A stretch of DNA of 64,000 bases from Martelella lutilitoris (lineage in GTDB: Bacteria; Pseudomonadota; Alphaproteobacteria; Rhizobiales; Rhizobiaceae). The position numbers and the translations under genes are program-made. The notes beneath the pieces were generated by a model that was not told the DNA's origin, ran no database searches, and saw only the letters and a program-made list of their open reading frames with translations. Positions 17,170 through 27,050 of this stretch are shown one piece after another; the first letter of the stretch is position 1, and every line of letters begins with the position of its first letter. Location of the stretch: contig NZ_CP066786.1 of assembly GCF_016598595.1 (NCBI RefSeq), forward strand, positions 3,309,501-3,373,500, in the 5' to 3' direction.

Positions 17170-18159
17170 TTGAAGAAGTCACTTATCGCCAAGGCTCTGC
17201 TGTGCTCCGTATTCATCGCGGCGCCCGCCCTGGCCCAGGATCCGATCGAACTGAAGATGACCGTGCCGAGCGTGCCGACCGACCTGCACACCAAGGCGCT
17301 GCACGTCTTCGCTGAAGAAATCGAAAAGGAGATGCCGGGCGCTTTCGACGTGCAGATCTATGATTCGGGCTCGCTGTTCGGCCAGGGCGCCGATCTCGAC
17401 GCGCTGCAGCGCGGCAACGCGGAAATGACCTATGTGTCGTACCAGCTGATTGCCGACGCTCTGCCGCAATACGGCCTTCTGACGGCCGGCTACCTGTTCC
17501 AGAGCCCGGAACACTACCGCGCCTTCCTGGCAAGCGATATCGGAACGGAGTTCAAGCAGACTGTCTCCGACGAAATGGACATCAAGCTTCTCGACGCCTG
17601 CTATCTTGGTACGCGCCAGCTGAACCTGCGCGATGAGATGGACATCCAGACCCCGGACGATCTTGCCGGCGTGAAGCTGCGCATGCCAAGCTCGGATGCA
17701 TGGCTGTTCCTCGGCCAGGCGCTCGGCGCCAACCCGACGCCGCTGCCCTTCGGCGAGGTCTATCTCGGCCTCCAGACCGGCACGATCGATGCCCAGGACA
17801 ACCCGCTGCCGACCGTCGAGGCGGCGAAATTCTACGAAGTCACCGACCAGATCACGCTCACCTCGCATCTTGTCGACGCGATCAACTTCTCCGTCTCCAA
17901 CATCTTCTGGGATGAACTGGACGATGCGCAGAAGGAAGCCGTCACCAAGGCCGCCACGGCGGCCTGCGACTGGAACAATGCCGAGCGCGTGAAGGTGGAA
18001 CAGGACCTCGTTGCCTTCTTCGAAGGCGAAGGCCTGGTCGTCACGACGCCGGATGTCGACGCGTTCCGCGCCCATGTCCAGGAGGCCTACATGAATTCGC
18101 CGCGCGCGGCGGACTGGCCCGAAGGCTGGATCGAACAGATCAACCAGCTGGCCGAGTGA
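17170..18159 (+). CDS. TRAP transporter substrate-binding protein, DctP family
   Basis: The product is 329 residues from a TTG at 17170. AGGGAGG (17156-17162) is 7 nt from the TTG but only 1 nt from the ATG at 17164, so the TTG (MKKSLIAKALL...) is preferred. A Sec signal ends at APALAQD. DctP-family hallmarks are the substrate-carboxylate Arg in KLRMPSS and the GEVYLGLQTGTIDAQDNP block. It binds an organic acid or sugar acid in the periplasm and delivers it to the DctQ/DctM pair encoded 6 bp downstream. Confidence 0.92.
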   Translation: MKKSLIAKALLCSVFIAAPALAQDPIELKMTVPSVPTDLHTKALHVFAEEIEKEMPGAFDVQIYDSGSLFGQGADLDALQRGNAEMTYVSYQLIADALPQYGLLTAGYLFQSPEHYRAFLASDIGTEFKQTVSDEMDIKLLDACYLGTRQLNLRDEMDIQTPDDLAGVKLRMPSSDAWLFLGQALGANPTPLPFGEVYLGLQTGTIDAQDNPLPTVEAAKFYEVTDQITLTSHLVDAINFSVSNIFWDELDDAQKEAVTKAATAACDWNNAERVKVEQDLVAFFEGEGLVVTTPDVDAFRAHVQEAYMNSPRAADWPEGWIEQINQLAE

Positions 18160-18165
18160 TCCGCA

Positions 18166-18672
18166 ATGGCGGCCCGAGACAAAGCCAATGCCCTGCGAAA
18201 GTGGGGCATTTTTCTAAAAGGCGTCGCGGACACGATCGGCGCCCTGTTCTTTCTTTCGGCCTTTGTCGGCTTCATCATCCAGATCTTCTACCGCTACGTG
18301 ATGAACCGGCCGCTTCTGTGGATCGAGGAATTCACCATGATCGCCTTCGTCTGGGCGGTCTTCTGGGCGGCGGCGTTTTGCGTGCCGATCCGCGAGCACG
18401 TCTCCTTCGACGTTGTCTACGACATCGTCCCGGAGCGCACGCGGCGGCTTTTCACCATGTTTTCCATGGTCATGCTCATCGCCGCCTTCGCCCTGCTGAT
18501 CCCCTATACCTGGGACTATCTCGATTTTCTGACACGCAAGAAGAGCTCGGTTCTCCGCATTCCGATGAACCTGGTCTATGGCTGCTACCTGCTGTTCCTG
18601 TTCGGTTTTACCGTGCAGGCGATCTGGCGGCTCATGCGTCTTTTCGGGCCGAAATGGACCGAAGAGATCTGA
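18166..18672 (+). CDS. TRAP transporter small permease, DctQ family
   Basis: The product is 168 residues with four predicted membrane segments, including GALFFLSAFVGFIIQIFYRYV and FTMIAFVWAVFWAAAFCVPI, the usual DctQ architecture. The EEFTMIAFVW block is typical of the family. It lies 6 bp after the binding-protein gene and 15 bp before the large permease gene, so the three are co-transcribed. Confidence 0.9.
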   Translation: MAARDKANALRKWGIFLKGVADTIGALFFLSAFVGFIIQIFYRYVMNRPLLWIEEFTMIAFVWAVFWAAAFCVPIREHVSFDVVYDIVPERTRRLFTMFSMVMLIAAFALLIPYTWDYLDFLTRKKSSVLRIPMNLVYGCYLLFLFGFTVQAIWRLMRLFGPKWTEEI

Positions 18673-18687
18673 CGGGGGACTTTTGAC

Positions 18688-19992
18688 ATGGCATTTCTTT
18701 CCGAGCATGCGCTGATCGTCATGCTGGTCATCATGGTGACGATCACCATCACCGGGTTGCCCTTCGGCATCTCGATGATCGTCGCCAGCATCTTCTACCT
18801 GTTTCTCGCCGGCCGCGATGTCGGGCTTGCCGCCGAGAACGTTCTGAATGGTGTGTTCGGCAATTTCGTCGCGCTTGCCGTGCCCCTCTTCATCTTTGCC
18901 GCCAATGTGATGAACGAGGGCAAGATTTCCGACAGGCTGCTGGACTTCGCGCTCGCGGTCGTCGGCCGGCTTCCCGGCGGCCTGGCCCAGGTCAACATCT
19001 TCACCAGTCTGATCTTTTCCGGCATGAGCGGATCGGCGATTTCGGACGCCGCCGGCGTCGGCAAGATCATCACCGAGATGATGATGAAGGAGGGCCGCTA
19101 TCCGCGCGGGTTCGCCGGCGCGCTGACGGCCGCCTCCGCGGTCGTCGGGCCGATCTTCCCGCCGTCGATCCCGATGGTGTTCTATGCGCTGATCTCATCG
19201 ACGTCGGTCGGCGTACTCTTCCTCGGCGGCGTCGTGCCGGCGATCCTGATGTGCACCGTCATGGCGGTCGCCGTCGGCATCATGGCCAAGGTCCGCGGCT
19301 TCCCGATCGAACAGGCCGTGCCGCTCCGCGCCCTGCCGCTGATCATCATCCGCGCCTTCCCGGCGCTCTTGATGCCGATCATCCTGCTCGGCGGCATCTA
19401 TTCGGGCATCTTCACCCCGACCGAGGCAGCCGCCGTTTCGGCGCTCTACGCCCTTCTTCTGGCGGTCTTCGCCTATCGGGTGCTCGGCCTGCGTTCCTTC
19501 TGGAACGTGGTCGTCGCCAGCATGAAGACCACGGCGGTCGTCACCATGGTGCTCTGCGGCGCCTTCATCTTCAATTACGTGATCACCGTCGAGCGCGTGC
19601 CCCAGGCCGTCTTCCACCTGTTCGAGAGCTTCCAGCTGGAGACCTGGCAGTTTCTGATCCTGCTCAACATCCTCTACCTCCTGCTCGGCTGCATCCTCGA
19701 TGTCTCGACGATCATGCTGGTGGTCACCCCGCTGTTCATCCCCACGGCGGCAGCGCTCGGCATCGACCTCAATCATCTGGGCATCGTTTTGGTCTTCAAC
19801 ATGATGATCGGGCTGATCACCCCGCCCTACGGCATCCTTCTGTTCATCATCAAGGCACTGAACGGGATACCCTTGTCGGAGATGATCCGGGAGACCTGGT
19901 TCTTCATGGCGATCCTGATCACCATGCTGCTCGCGCTCACCTTCATCCCGAGCCTCAGCCTTTGGCTGCCGCGCGCCGCCGGCATGCTCTGA
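18688..19992 (+). CDS. TRAP transporter large permease, DctM family
   Basis: The product is 434 residues and highly hydrophobic, with about 12 membrane segments. It has the DctM motif block FSGMSGSAISDAAGVGKI, then the PPSIPMVFYALISSTSVGVLFLGG region and the C-terminal LITPPYGILLFIIK loop. It uses the ion gradient to import the solute bound by the DctP protein. It is the last gene of the TRAP operon and is followed by a RIME-like element with a perfect 17-bp hairpin. Confidence 0.93.
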   Translation: MAFLSEHALIVMLVIMVTITITGLPFGISMIVASIFYLFLAGRDVGLAAENVLNGVFGNFVALAVPLFIFAANVMNEGKISDRLLDFALAVVGRLPGGLAQVNIFTSLIFSGMSGSAISDAAGVGKIITEMMMKEGRYPRGFAGALTAASAVVGPIFPPSIPMVFYALISSTSVGVLFLGGVVPAILMCTVMAVAVGIMAKVRGFPIEQAVPLRALPLIIIRAFPALLMPIILLGGIYSGIFTPTEAAAVSALYALLLAVFAYRVLGLRSFWNVVVASMKTTAVVTMVLCGAFIFNYVITVERVPQAVFHLFESFQLETWQFLILLNILYLLLGCILDVSTIMLVVTPLFIPTAAALGIDLNHLGIVLVFNMMIGLITPPYGILLFIIKALNGIPLSEMIRETWFFMAILITMLLALTFIPSLSLWLPRAAGML

Positions 19993-20056
19993 GGGCATCT
20001 GGCAGCCCGCACGGCGAAAACGGCCGGTCCCGCGCCCCGGGGCCGGCACATGCATT

Positions 20057-20158
20057 TAGAGCGCCGTGCGTCCATTCGGACGCACGGCGCTCTAACCTAT
20101 TGAATCTACGCATCGTGCTTTCCGAAAATCGATTCCGATTTTCGGGCCGATGCGCTAG
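20057..20158 (+). repeat. RIME-like two-palindrome intergenic repeat, copy A
   Basis: First palindrome: a perfect 17-bp stem around an ATTC loop (20057-20094). Second: CCGAAAATCG-ATTC-CGATTTTCGG, flanked by an outer stem CGCATCG/CGATGCG. The element starts TAGAGCGCC and ends GCGCTAGG. Related copies lie at 41338, 44169 and 49866. It sits between convergent genes (dctM and VOC), where it could end both transcripts. The architecture resembles the RIME elements of Rhizobium and Sinorhizobium, recalled rather than searched. Confidence 0.85.
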
Positions 20159-20165
20159 GGAAAGC

Positions 20166-20594
20166 TCAGCGCTCGACGAGCTCGATCAGGATGCCGTCGG
20201 GATCGCGGCAGAAGGCAACCTTGCTGATGATGTCGCGGTTATAGGCCTGGCGCGGGGCTTCCACCATTTCCACGCCGGCCGCCTCCAGCCTTGCGTAAAG
20301 CGCCTCGACATCGTCGAAACGAAAGGTCAGGTGGCGAAGGCCGGCGCGTCCGGCGGCGACATCCTCGGCCTTGAGCGCGCCGGTCGCAGGCCCCATGATC
20401 TCCAGCATGCCGTTGCCGGCATCCAGAAAGCAGAGCTGATGGCCGGCCCTCTGCCGGTCGATCGGCGCGCCATCGGAGCGCTCGTCGCCGGAGCGACGGA
20501 CGACCAGTTTCAGGCCGAGCAGATCGACGTAGAAATTCAGGCTCTTGTCGATGTTGCTGACGGTCATGCCGACATGCTCGAAACCCTTCAGCAT
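20166..20594 (-). CDS. VOC/glyoxalase superfamily protein
   Basis: The product is 142 residues with two beta-alpha-beta-beta-beta modules. The four metal-ligand positions are visible: H7 (FEHVGMTV), a Glu in MLEIMGP, a His in LRHLTFRFDD and a Glu near the C-terminus (ILIELVER). This pattern suits lactoylglutathione-lyase-like lyases, isomerases and dioxygenases. It ends the minus-strand operon of two oxidoreductases and a FadR-type regulator, 16 bp from the regulator. The substrate is unknown. Confidence 0.8.
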   Translation of the reverse strand: MLKGFEHVGMTVSNIDKSLNFYVDLLGLKLVVRRSGDERSDGAPIDRQRAGHQLCFLDAGNGMLEIMGPATGALKAEDVAAGRAGLRHLTFRFDDVEALYARLEAAGVEMVEAPRQAYNRDIISKVAFCRDPDGILIELVER

Positions 20595-20610
20595 GGGCGC
20601 TCACACCTCC

Positions 20611-21393
20611 TCATTCTTCCGCTTCGCCGGATGAGAAGCGGCCAAGCTCATCGGCCCGCAGGAGCTCATCCGTGACATTGTTGATATGACGTTCCATGGC
20701 GTGGCGCGCGGCCTCGCCGTTGCGCATCTTCAGGCCGGCCACGATGGCGTAGTGATCGCCGATCCACAAGGCGCGGACCTTCGGCGCATGGATGTGACGA
20801 TGCACCCGGCTCCACATGCGCGATGTGTCCCGCTGGTCCCAGAGCGCCTGGATCATCGACAGGATGATCGCGTTGCCGGTCATGTTGGCGATGGTCAGGT
20901 GAAATTCACGGTCGCCTTTCTCGTTGAGGAACACCTCGTCGGTCTCGAGCTGCATGCGCTCGATGCATTCCTCAAGCTCCATGATGTCGTAGCGCGTGGC
21001 TCGTTCGGCCGCGAGAGCCGCCGCACTCGACTCCAGCGCCAGCCGTGCCTCCAGAAGCTCGAAAGGACCGGGACCGATATCGGTGTTGAGCGCGTCGAAG
21101 GACAGCGCGTTGACATGGGCCGGCAGCACGACGATGCCGGCGCGGCCGCGAACCTCGACAATGCCGCGCATTTCAAGCGCGATGACGGCCTCGCGCACGA
21201 CCGTGCGGCTGACCTCCAGTTGCTCGGCGAGTTCGCGTTCGGATGGCAGGTGCCAGCCGGGGCGGCCCTGATTCTCCTCGATCATCCGCGCGATCCGTCG
21301 CGCGACGACCTGATAGAGCCGCTTGGCGGCGAGCAGGCGCACCTTGCGGCCGCCGCCCGTGCCTTCTTCTTCGCCCTCTCGGTTCTCCGCCAC
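20611..21393 (-). CDS. FadR-type GntR transcriptional regulator (FCD domain)
   Basis: The product is up to 260 residues. The winged HTH is LPSERELAEQLEVSRTVVREAV with the ALEMRGIVEVRGRAGIVV wing. The FCD domain shows metal-site histidines (EFHLTIANMTGN, IGDHYAIVAGL, AMERHINNV). The N-terminal 18 residues (EEEGTGGG) are low complexity, so the true start may be slightly downstream. It is 7 bp after the Gfo/Idh/MocA gene and probably controls its own operon; the GACAGAC/GTCTGTC repeat at 23592-23623 is a candidate site. Confidence 0.85.
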   Translation of the reverse strand: MAENREGEEEGTGGGRKVRLLAAKRLYQVVARRIARMIEENQGRPGWHLPSERELAEQLEVSRTVVREAVIALEMRGIVEVRGRAGIVVLPAHVNALSFDALNTDIGPGPFELLEARLALESSAAALAAERATRYDIMELEECIERMQLETDEVFLNEKGDREFHLTIANMTGNAIILSMIQALWDQRDTSRMWSRVHRHIHAPKVRALWIGDHYAIVAGLKMRNGEAARHAMERHINNVTDELLRADELGRFSSGEAEE

Positions 21394-21400
21394 GGTCGGA

Positions 21401-22474
21401 CTATCCCAGTTCAGGCAGCCACGACCGGTAGAGCGGATGGTCTGCCGTGATCGGCATCGACGCAGGAAGACCGCTCCGGTCGGAATGGTAGGCCGCCGTC
21501 ACCAGCTCCAGAGAATTGCGCGCGTCCTGAAGTGTTACCGGCGGCGCGCCGCCTTCCGCAAGCGCATGATAGAACAATTCGAACTGGCGGGTGTAGCCGT
21601 CCTCGGTTTTCGGCATTTCGGCGAATGCCGCCTCCACCAGCTTCTGGTGCGCCTCGTCCTTCGCGATGAAGCGCCAGGGGTCGCGGCCCATCGTATAGGG
21701 TTCGTGGATACTCTCCGCCGTCACATTCTCGAAGCAGAAGCGCAGGCGCGAAATCTCCTTATGTGAGTTGAGCGTCATCGAAAGCGCCGCGAGCGAACCG
21801 TTCTTCATCCTGACGGCGAGCGCCATCGTATCCTCGGTCTCGATCTCATTGTTGAGCGTCGCGCCATAGGCAAAGACCTCGTCGCAGGGTCCGTGGATGT
21901 AATTCAGCATGTCATGGGCATGAATGGCATGGCCGACGAGGCCGCCTCCGAGCTCGGTCTTCCACTTGCCGCGCCAGTCGACGGCAAAATAGTCCGGCGC
22001 GCGCCACCAATGGGTCTCGATCGTGGTCATGAAGGCGCGTCCGGTCAGGCCAAGCTCCACCAGCCGCTTCAGTTTCTGCAGGCCCATGCCATAGCGATAC
22101 TGGAAGATCGGCATGATCGTGCGGCCGGTCGCTTTTGCGATCTCGGCCATCGCGTCGACATCGGCAACCGAACCGAACAGCGGCTTTTCGCAGATGACGT
22201 GCTTGCCCGCCTCGAGCGCCCGGCGGGCGAGATCGAAATGGCTGTGCGGCGGGGTGCAGATGTCGATGATATCGATGTCGTCGCGCGAAAACAGGGTTTC
22301 GGCGTTCTGGACATATTCGGGAATGCCGTATTTCTCGCAGAGGCCGCGGCCGCGATCCTCGTCGAGCGAGCAGAGCACCGGCACCTCGAACAGGTCCGCA
22401 TTCCATCCGAAACCGGTGAGATGGCGCTCGGCAATGCCCGCGCCGATCACGGCGACACGAAATTTCCTTGTCAT
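21401..22474 (-). CDS. Gfo/Idh/MocA family oxidoreductase A
   Basis: The product is 357 residues. The N-terminal Rossmann fold (AVIGAGIAERHLTGFGWN) binds NAD(P), and the EKP motif (VICEKPLFGS) near residue 95 holds the catalytic-domain lysine. The C-terminal domain has the GGGLVGHAIHAHDMLNYI block typical of sugar and inositol dehydrogenases. It is 24 bp downstream of a second member of the family, so the two may act in sequence on one polyol or sugar acid. The substrate cannot be read from the sequence. Confidence 0.88.
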   Translation of the reverse strand: MTRKFRVAVIGAGIAERHLTGFGWNADLFEVPVLCSLDEDRGRGLCEKYGIPEYVQNAETLFSRDDIDIIDICTPPHSHFDLARRALEAGKHVICEKPLFGSVADVDAMAEIAKATGRTIMPIFQYRYGMGLQKLKRLVELGLTGRAFMTTIETHWWRAPDYFAVDWRGKWKTELGGGLVGHAIHAHDMLNYIHGPCDEVFAYGATLNNEIETEDTMALAVRMKNGSLAALSMTLNSHKEISRLRFCFENVTAESIHEPYTMGRDPWRFIAKDEAHQKLVEAAFAEMPKTEDGYTRQFELFYHALAEGGAPPVTLQDARNSLELVTAAYHSDRSGLPASMPITADHPLYRSWLPELG

Positions 22475-22498
22475 GGCAGTCGTCTCTCCTGAACCCGT

Positions 22499-23509
<1,011 letters not shown>

Positions 23510-23591
23510 GCAGTCTCTCCTCCGTATTGCAGGGAAAGTCGCGCGAAAGCCCGGAACAGGGATCGTCCGAAGCGCGTCGCGCCTCCATCTG

Positions 23592-23623
23592 GACAGACCA
23601 GACAAGAAAGCCGTCTGTCTGTC
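23592..23623. promoter_or_regulatory. Inverted repeat upstream of the oxidoreductase operon (candidate FadR/GntR site)
   Basis: GACAGAC at 23592-23598 faces GTCTGTC at 23613-23619 (extended to GTCTGTCTGTC), and the left arm also reads CTGGACAGACCAG. It lies 83-114 bp upstream of the first oxidoreductase start. TGGTC-type palindromes are common for FCD regulators. No other feature is seen in 23510-23795. Confidence 0.35.
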
Positions 23624-23795
23624 AAGACGCACGCAGAAAAAGAGGCGCGGTGGACTTCACTCTTTTTCAAACCCTTTCCGGTTCAGGAACGCGCGGGAGA
23701 TAATGACCGCCGGGCGAGTCGCAAGATATTGGTCCGACCAAAAGCCGGCCGCGGCGCACCATCGCCGGCATGTCGCCCTTCGACAAGCGGTGGCG

Positions 23796-25247
23796 TCAGG
23801 ACGCGTCGGACGGACCTGCCTCGCCGATTGACGCCGGCTCCCCGCCGACATCGATTGCGAAGCCGTCGATGGGAAAGCCGTACAGCGTAAACTGCGAAAG
23901 GCCCAGCGCCGCGCGCAAAGTGGCGTTGACAAGATGGCACTGCAGGAGGGCGACGTCGAGATCGCGCTCGCTGTCGCTGCGCGCGACAAGCGCGTCATAA
24001 TAATCTTCTTCCGCATTCAGGAGATCAGTCAGATTGCGGGTTCCCAGATCGAAATACTGGCTTCTGTAAAGCGTTCTGGTTTCGTCGAGAAGCCGGGTCT
24101 GCGTCCCGGAGGACGCAATCAGTTCGCGCGCATTGGCCATCTCGGTCCCGGCATCGAGCGCTTCCAGCGTCGCCTTTCTGCGCGTCGTATCGAGACTGGC
24201 CTTGGCGACCGCCACGGCCTCTTCTGCGGCCTGACGGCCCGCCTCGATGGCGCCGCCCTGAAACAGGGTCGGCAGGACGTTGAAGTTCACCCCGACGCGA
24301 AACCCTTCATCATAGAGCGGCTGGCGACCGTAGGCCTCGGCGGCGATTCCGGGCAGGCGCGCCTTCCGGGCATCCTCATAGTCAAGCGTCGCCTGCGCGA
24401 CCTTCAGGTTCGCCAGCGCTATGTCGGGCAGGCTGCCGGCGATCGTCGTCGATGGCGTGCAGGTCCCGAGCGCGTCCAGCAGTTCGGCCTTCAGGCTCAC
24501 CGCGGCAGGCCCGGCATATTCACGAAGCTGGTTGGCCGCCCTGTCGCGCTCCGACTTCGTCTCGAGAAGGTCGTGGCGGGCCTGCTCGAGGCTGTTGGCC
24601 GCCGCCAGCACGTCCGACTGGGTGGTCGCGCCTGCCGTCGCGCGCTGCCCGATGAGATCGCTCAAAGCACTCAGGCGCTTCACCCTTTCCTCGCCGATAG
24701 CGACATTGTCGCGGTAGCGGCTGAATTCGGCATAGGCTTCAAGAACATCCATCAGGACGGCGTCGGCATCGCTCTGAAACTGCAGCACGGCCTCCTGCGC
24801 CGCGATATCGGCGCGTGCGACCTTGCGGTCGGTCCTGCCGAAATCGAACAGCATCTGGTTTGCCGACAGGACAAAGGACGGACCGTCGGCATCGCCGACG
24901 CCGCCGGTGACGCCGCCGCTGACCATCGGCAGATAACCGCCCTTGGCCACCTTGATATTGCCCGTCGCCTCGCGGATGGTCGCCGCGCGCTCCAGCATCT
25001 GCGGGCTTTGGTAGAGCGCAACCCTTACCAGCCCGTCGAGGCTCTGACCCGCAGCGGCTATATCCGCAGGCTGCTCCACCTCCGGCCGCTCCTCCCGGAT
25101 CGCGCCGGTTCTGTCTTCAAACGAGACCGATGGCCGTCCGCTTCCGGCTGTCGAGCAGCCTGCAAGGGCGGTCGACAGACTCAGAAGAAGCGCGAACGAC
25201 AACATCTGTGCGGCGGTCGCCGCACAGTGCCTATTCCGATTTTTCAC
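23796..25247 (-). CDS. TolC family outer-membrane channel, lipoprotein (type I secretion)
   Basis: The product is 483 residues. A lipobox (LSTALAGC) follows a hydrophobic signal, so it is probably lipid-anchored in the outer membrane. Two coiled-coil-rich outer membrane efflux domains follow, for example ALYQSPQMLERAATIREATG and LDETRTLYRSQYFDLGTRNLTDLLNAEEDYYDALV, the latter being typical of TolC/LapE proteins. It forms the exit duct for the HlyD/ABC pair encoded upstream on the same strand. It is the last gene of the adhesin-secretion cluster, with a 155-bp gap before it that contains the short palindrome TTACC-TAT-GGTAA (25362-25374). Confidence 0.9.
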   Translation of the reverse strand: MKNRNRHCAATAAQMLSFALLLSLSTALAGCSTAGSGRPSVSFEDRTGAIREERPEVEQPADIAAAGQSLDGLVRVALYQSPQMLERAATIREATGNIKVAKGGYLPMVSGGVTGGVGDADGPSFVLSANQMLFDFGRTDRKVARADIAAQEAVLQFQSDADAVLMDVLEAYAEFSRYRDNVAIGEERVKRLSALSDLIGQRATAGATTQSDVLAAANSLEQARHDLLETKSERDRAANQLREYAGPAAVSLKAELLDALGTCTPSTTIAGSLPDIALANLKVAQATLDYEDARKARLPGIAAEAYGRQPLYDEGFRVGVNFNVLPTLFQGGAIEAGRQAAEEAVAVAKASLDTTRRKATLEALDAGTEMANARELIASSGTQTRLLDETRTLYRSQYFDLGTRNLTDLLNAEEDYYDALVARSDSERDLDVALLQCHLVNATLRAALGLSQFTLYGFPIDGFAIDVGGEPASIGEAGPSDAS

Positions 25248-25402
25248 TGCATTTCCACATCATGATGCGCTGAGGCGTTCCTCAAGGCATATGTCTCACA
25301 TCTGCGATTTTGCCCCCGAGCGGAACACAGGCACAGATTGCTGCGGGAAAGCGACGAATCATTACCTATGGTAACATAGTCGGAAAAATGCAACCCTACA
25401 AC

Positions 25403-25813
25403 TCAGTTGCGGCTGACCATCAGTTCGCGGCATTGCGGCCTGCGCCAGACGGTCTCGTCAACCTGCTGTGCATTGCCGAACAGAACCTTGTACTGGCAGA
25501 CGAGTTCGCCATCATCGGCCGTCACGAATTTGAGGTTGTAATCCCAGGTCGCCTTGTTGCCGCGACGCGTTACCTTGATCGGTTCGCCCAGAAGCGCGGC
25601 GACCTTGTCCTGGCCGACGCCGATTTCCACCTGGCGGACGAGATCGACGGTTACCGGCTTGCCGTTCCGCACGAAATAGGCGTCAAGCTCCGTCAGCGAC
25701 GGCGCCACGCTTTCGAACCGCATCTTCGGATTGTGCACGTCCAGCATTCCGGCGAACGCAGCGCCCGAGGTGATGAGGCCGGCCAGCGCCGCGGTGAAAA
25801 TCATCTTCAGCAT
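25403..25813 (-). CDS. Periplasmic BamE/SmpA-OmlA-like small protein
   Basis: The product is 136 residues with a Sec signal ending AAFAGM. After about residue 60 the pattern VEIGVGQDKVAALLGEPIKVTRRGNKATWDYNLKF matches the BamE/OmlA fold, in which a helix after G-x-x-x-x-V-xx-LLG-xP precedes beta strands. There is no lipobox cysteine, unlike BamE itself. It lies inside the type I secretion cluster, between the HlyD and TolC genes. A role in assembling the outer-membrane duct or handling the adhesin is inferred from location only. The ATG follows AGGAGAC. Confidence 0.6.
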   Translation of the reverse strand: MLKMIFTAALAGLITSGAAFAGMLDVHNPKMRFESVAPSLTELDAYFVRNGKPVTVDLVRQVEIGVGQDKVAALLGEPIKVTRRGNKATWDYNLKFVTADDGELVCQYKVLFGNAQQVDETVWRRPQCRELMVSRN

Positions 25814-25868
25814 TTCTGTCTCCTTTTGGGTTTTGGATTGATGTCGAGGCCTTCCCGCAGGCGGGCGG

Positions 25869-27050
25869 TCAGCGCTCGCGCAGGGCTTCCCGGCCCCGGT
25901 TGAGGGGTTTGACGAGATAGTCCCAGATGGTCTTCTCGCCTGTCCTGATATCGACGGTGGCGATCATGCCGGGCGTTATCGGAAAGCGCTTGCCGGAAGC
26001 GTTCTCGAGCGCGTCCGAGGCCGTGCGGATATAGACGCGATAGTAGAGATTTTCCGGATTGATCTCGTCGCGGATCGTGTCGGGCGAAATGCTCTCGACC
26101 GTGCCTTCGAGCCCGCCATAGACCGAATAGTCATAAGCTGTGATCTTCACCAGAGCCTCTTGTCCCGGATGAATGAAGGCAATGTCGCGCGGGGAAATAC
26201 GGGCTTCGATCAGCAACTGGTCATTGAGCGGCACGATGGTCATGACCGCGCCGTTCGGAGACACGACGCCGCCGATCGTCGTCACCGCGACGTCCTTGAT
26301 GATCCCGTGAACCGGCGAAAGGATCGTCGTGTGATCGATCGTGTCCTCAAGCCCGTGGAGCGTCGACAGAAGGGACTGGACCTCAGCCTGCGCCTCGGCC
26401 GGCTTCTCGCCGCTTTCGATGACGTATCTGGCGCGCAGGTCGTCCATCTTCAGCTTGATATCGCCGCGATCGCGCTTCAGCCTGATCAGTTCGACCTTGC
26501 TCGCCGCCCCCGTCTCCACCAGAGGCGCCGTCAGCCTGAGCTGCTCGTCGATCAGCGCCATGTCCGCTTCCATATCGGCGAGCGATTCACGGTAGCTGCC
26601 CTGACGCGCGACAAACAAGGCTTCCTCGGAGGCCCTGAGCTCTGGATAGCCATCCAGCGCCTCGGGAAAGTGCACGACTTCGGCGCCGGTCACTTCGGTC
26701 TGAAGGCGCGCGGCCTGCGCGAGCGAGGCCCGATAGCGCGCCGCGGTCTCGTCGTATTCGGCCTGGGCGCGGGTCGGATCGAGCCGCGCGAGCACCTGCC
26801 CCTTGTCGACGATGTCGCCGGCGCTGACATCGAGTTCGGCGAGGATACCGCCGTCGAAGGACTGGATCATCTGTTCGTGCGAAAGCGGCACGACCGTTCC
26901 CGGCCCGGAGGACACTTCCTCGACCGAAAAAACATAGGCCCAGGCGAAGAAGGCGCCGAGGACGAGCGTCAGCACAAGCACGACCCGGCTCGCGCCGCTG
27001 GCGCTCATCTCATCGCCGGATATCAGATCATCATAAGCGCTCGAGGTCAC
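25869..27050 (-). CDS. HlyD family periplasmic adaptor of type I secretion (LapC-like)
   Basis: The product is 393 residues. One N-terminal membrane segment (VVLVLTLVLGAFFAWAYVFSV) is followed by a lipoyl half (GTVVPLSHEQMIQSFDGGIL), a long coiled-coil hairpin (about 95-235) and the second lipoyl half plus beta barrel (ILSPVHGIIKDVAVTTIGGVV). It bridges the ABC exporter and the TolC duct. It overlaps the exporter gene by 4 nt. Confidence 0.92.
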   Translation of the reverse strand: MTSSAYDDLISGDEMSASGASRVVLVLTLVLGAFFAWAYVFSVEEVSSGPGTVVPLSHEQMIQSFDGGILAELDVSAGDIVDKGQVLARLDPTRAQAEYDETAARYRASLAQAARLQTEVTGAEVVHFPEALDGYPELRASEEALFVARQGSYRESLADMEADMALIDEQLRLTAPLVETGAASKVELIRLKRDRGDIKLKMDDLRARYVIESGEKPAEAQAEVQSLLSTLHGLEDTIDHTTILSPVHGIIKDVAVTTIGGVVSPNGAVMTIVPLNDQLLIEARISPRDIAFIHPGQEALVKITAYDYSVYGGLEGTVESISPDTIRDEINPENLYYRVYIRTASDALENASGKRFPITPGMIATVDIRTGEKTIWDYLVKPLNRGREALRER

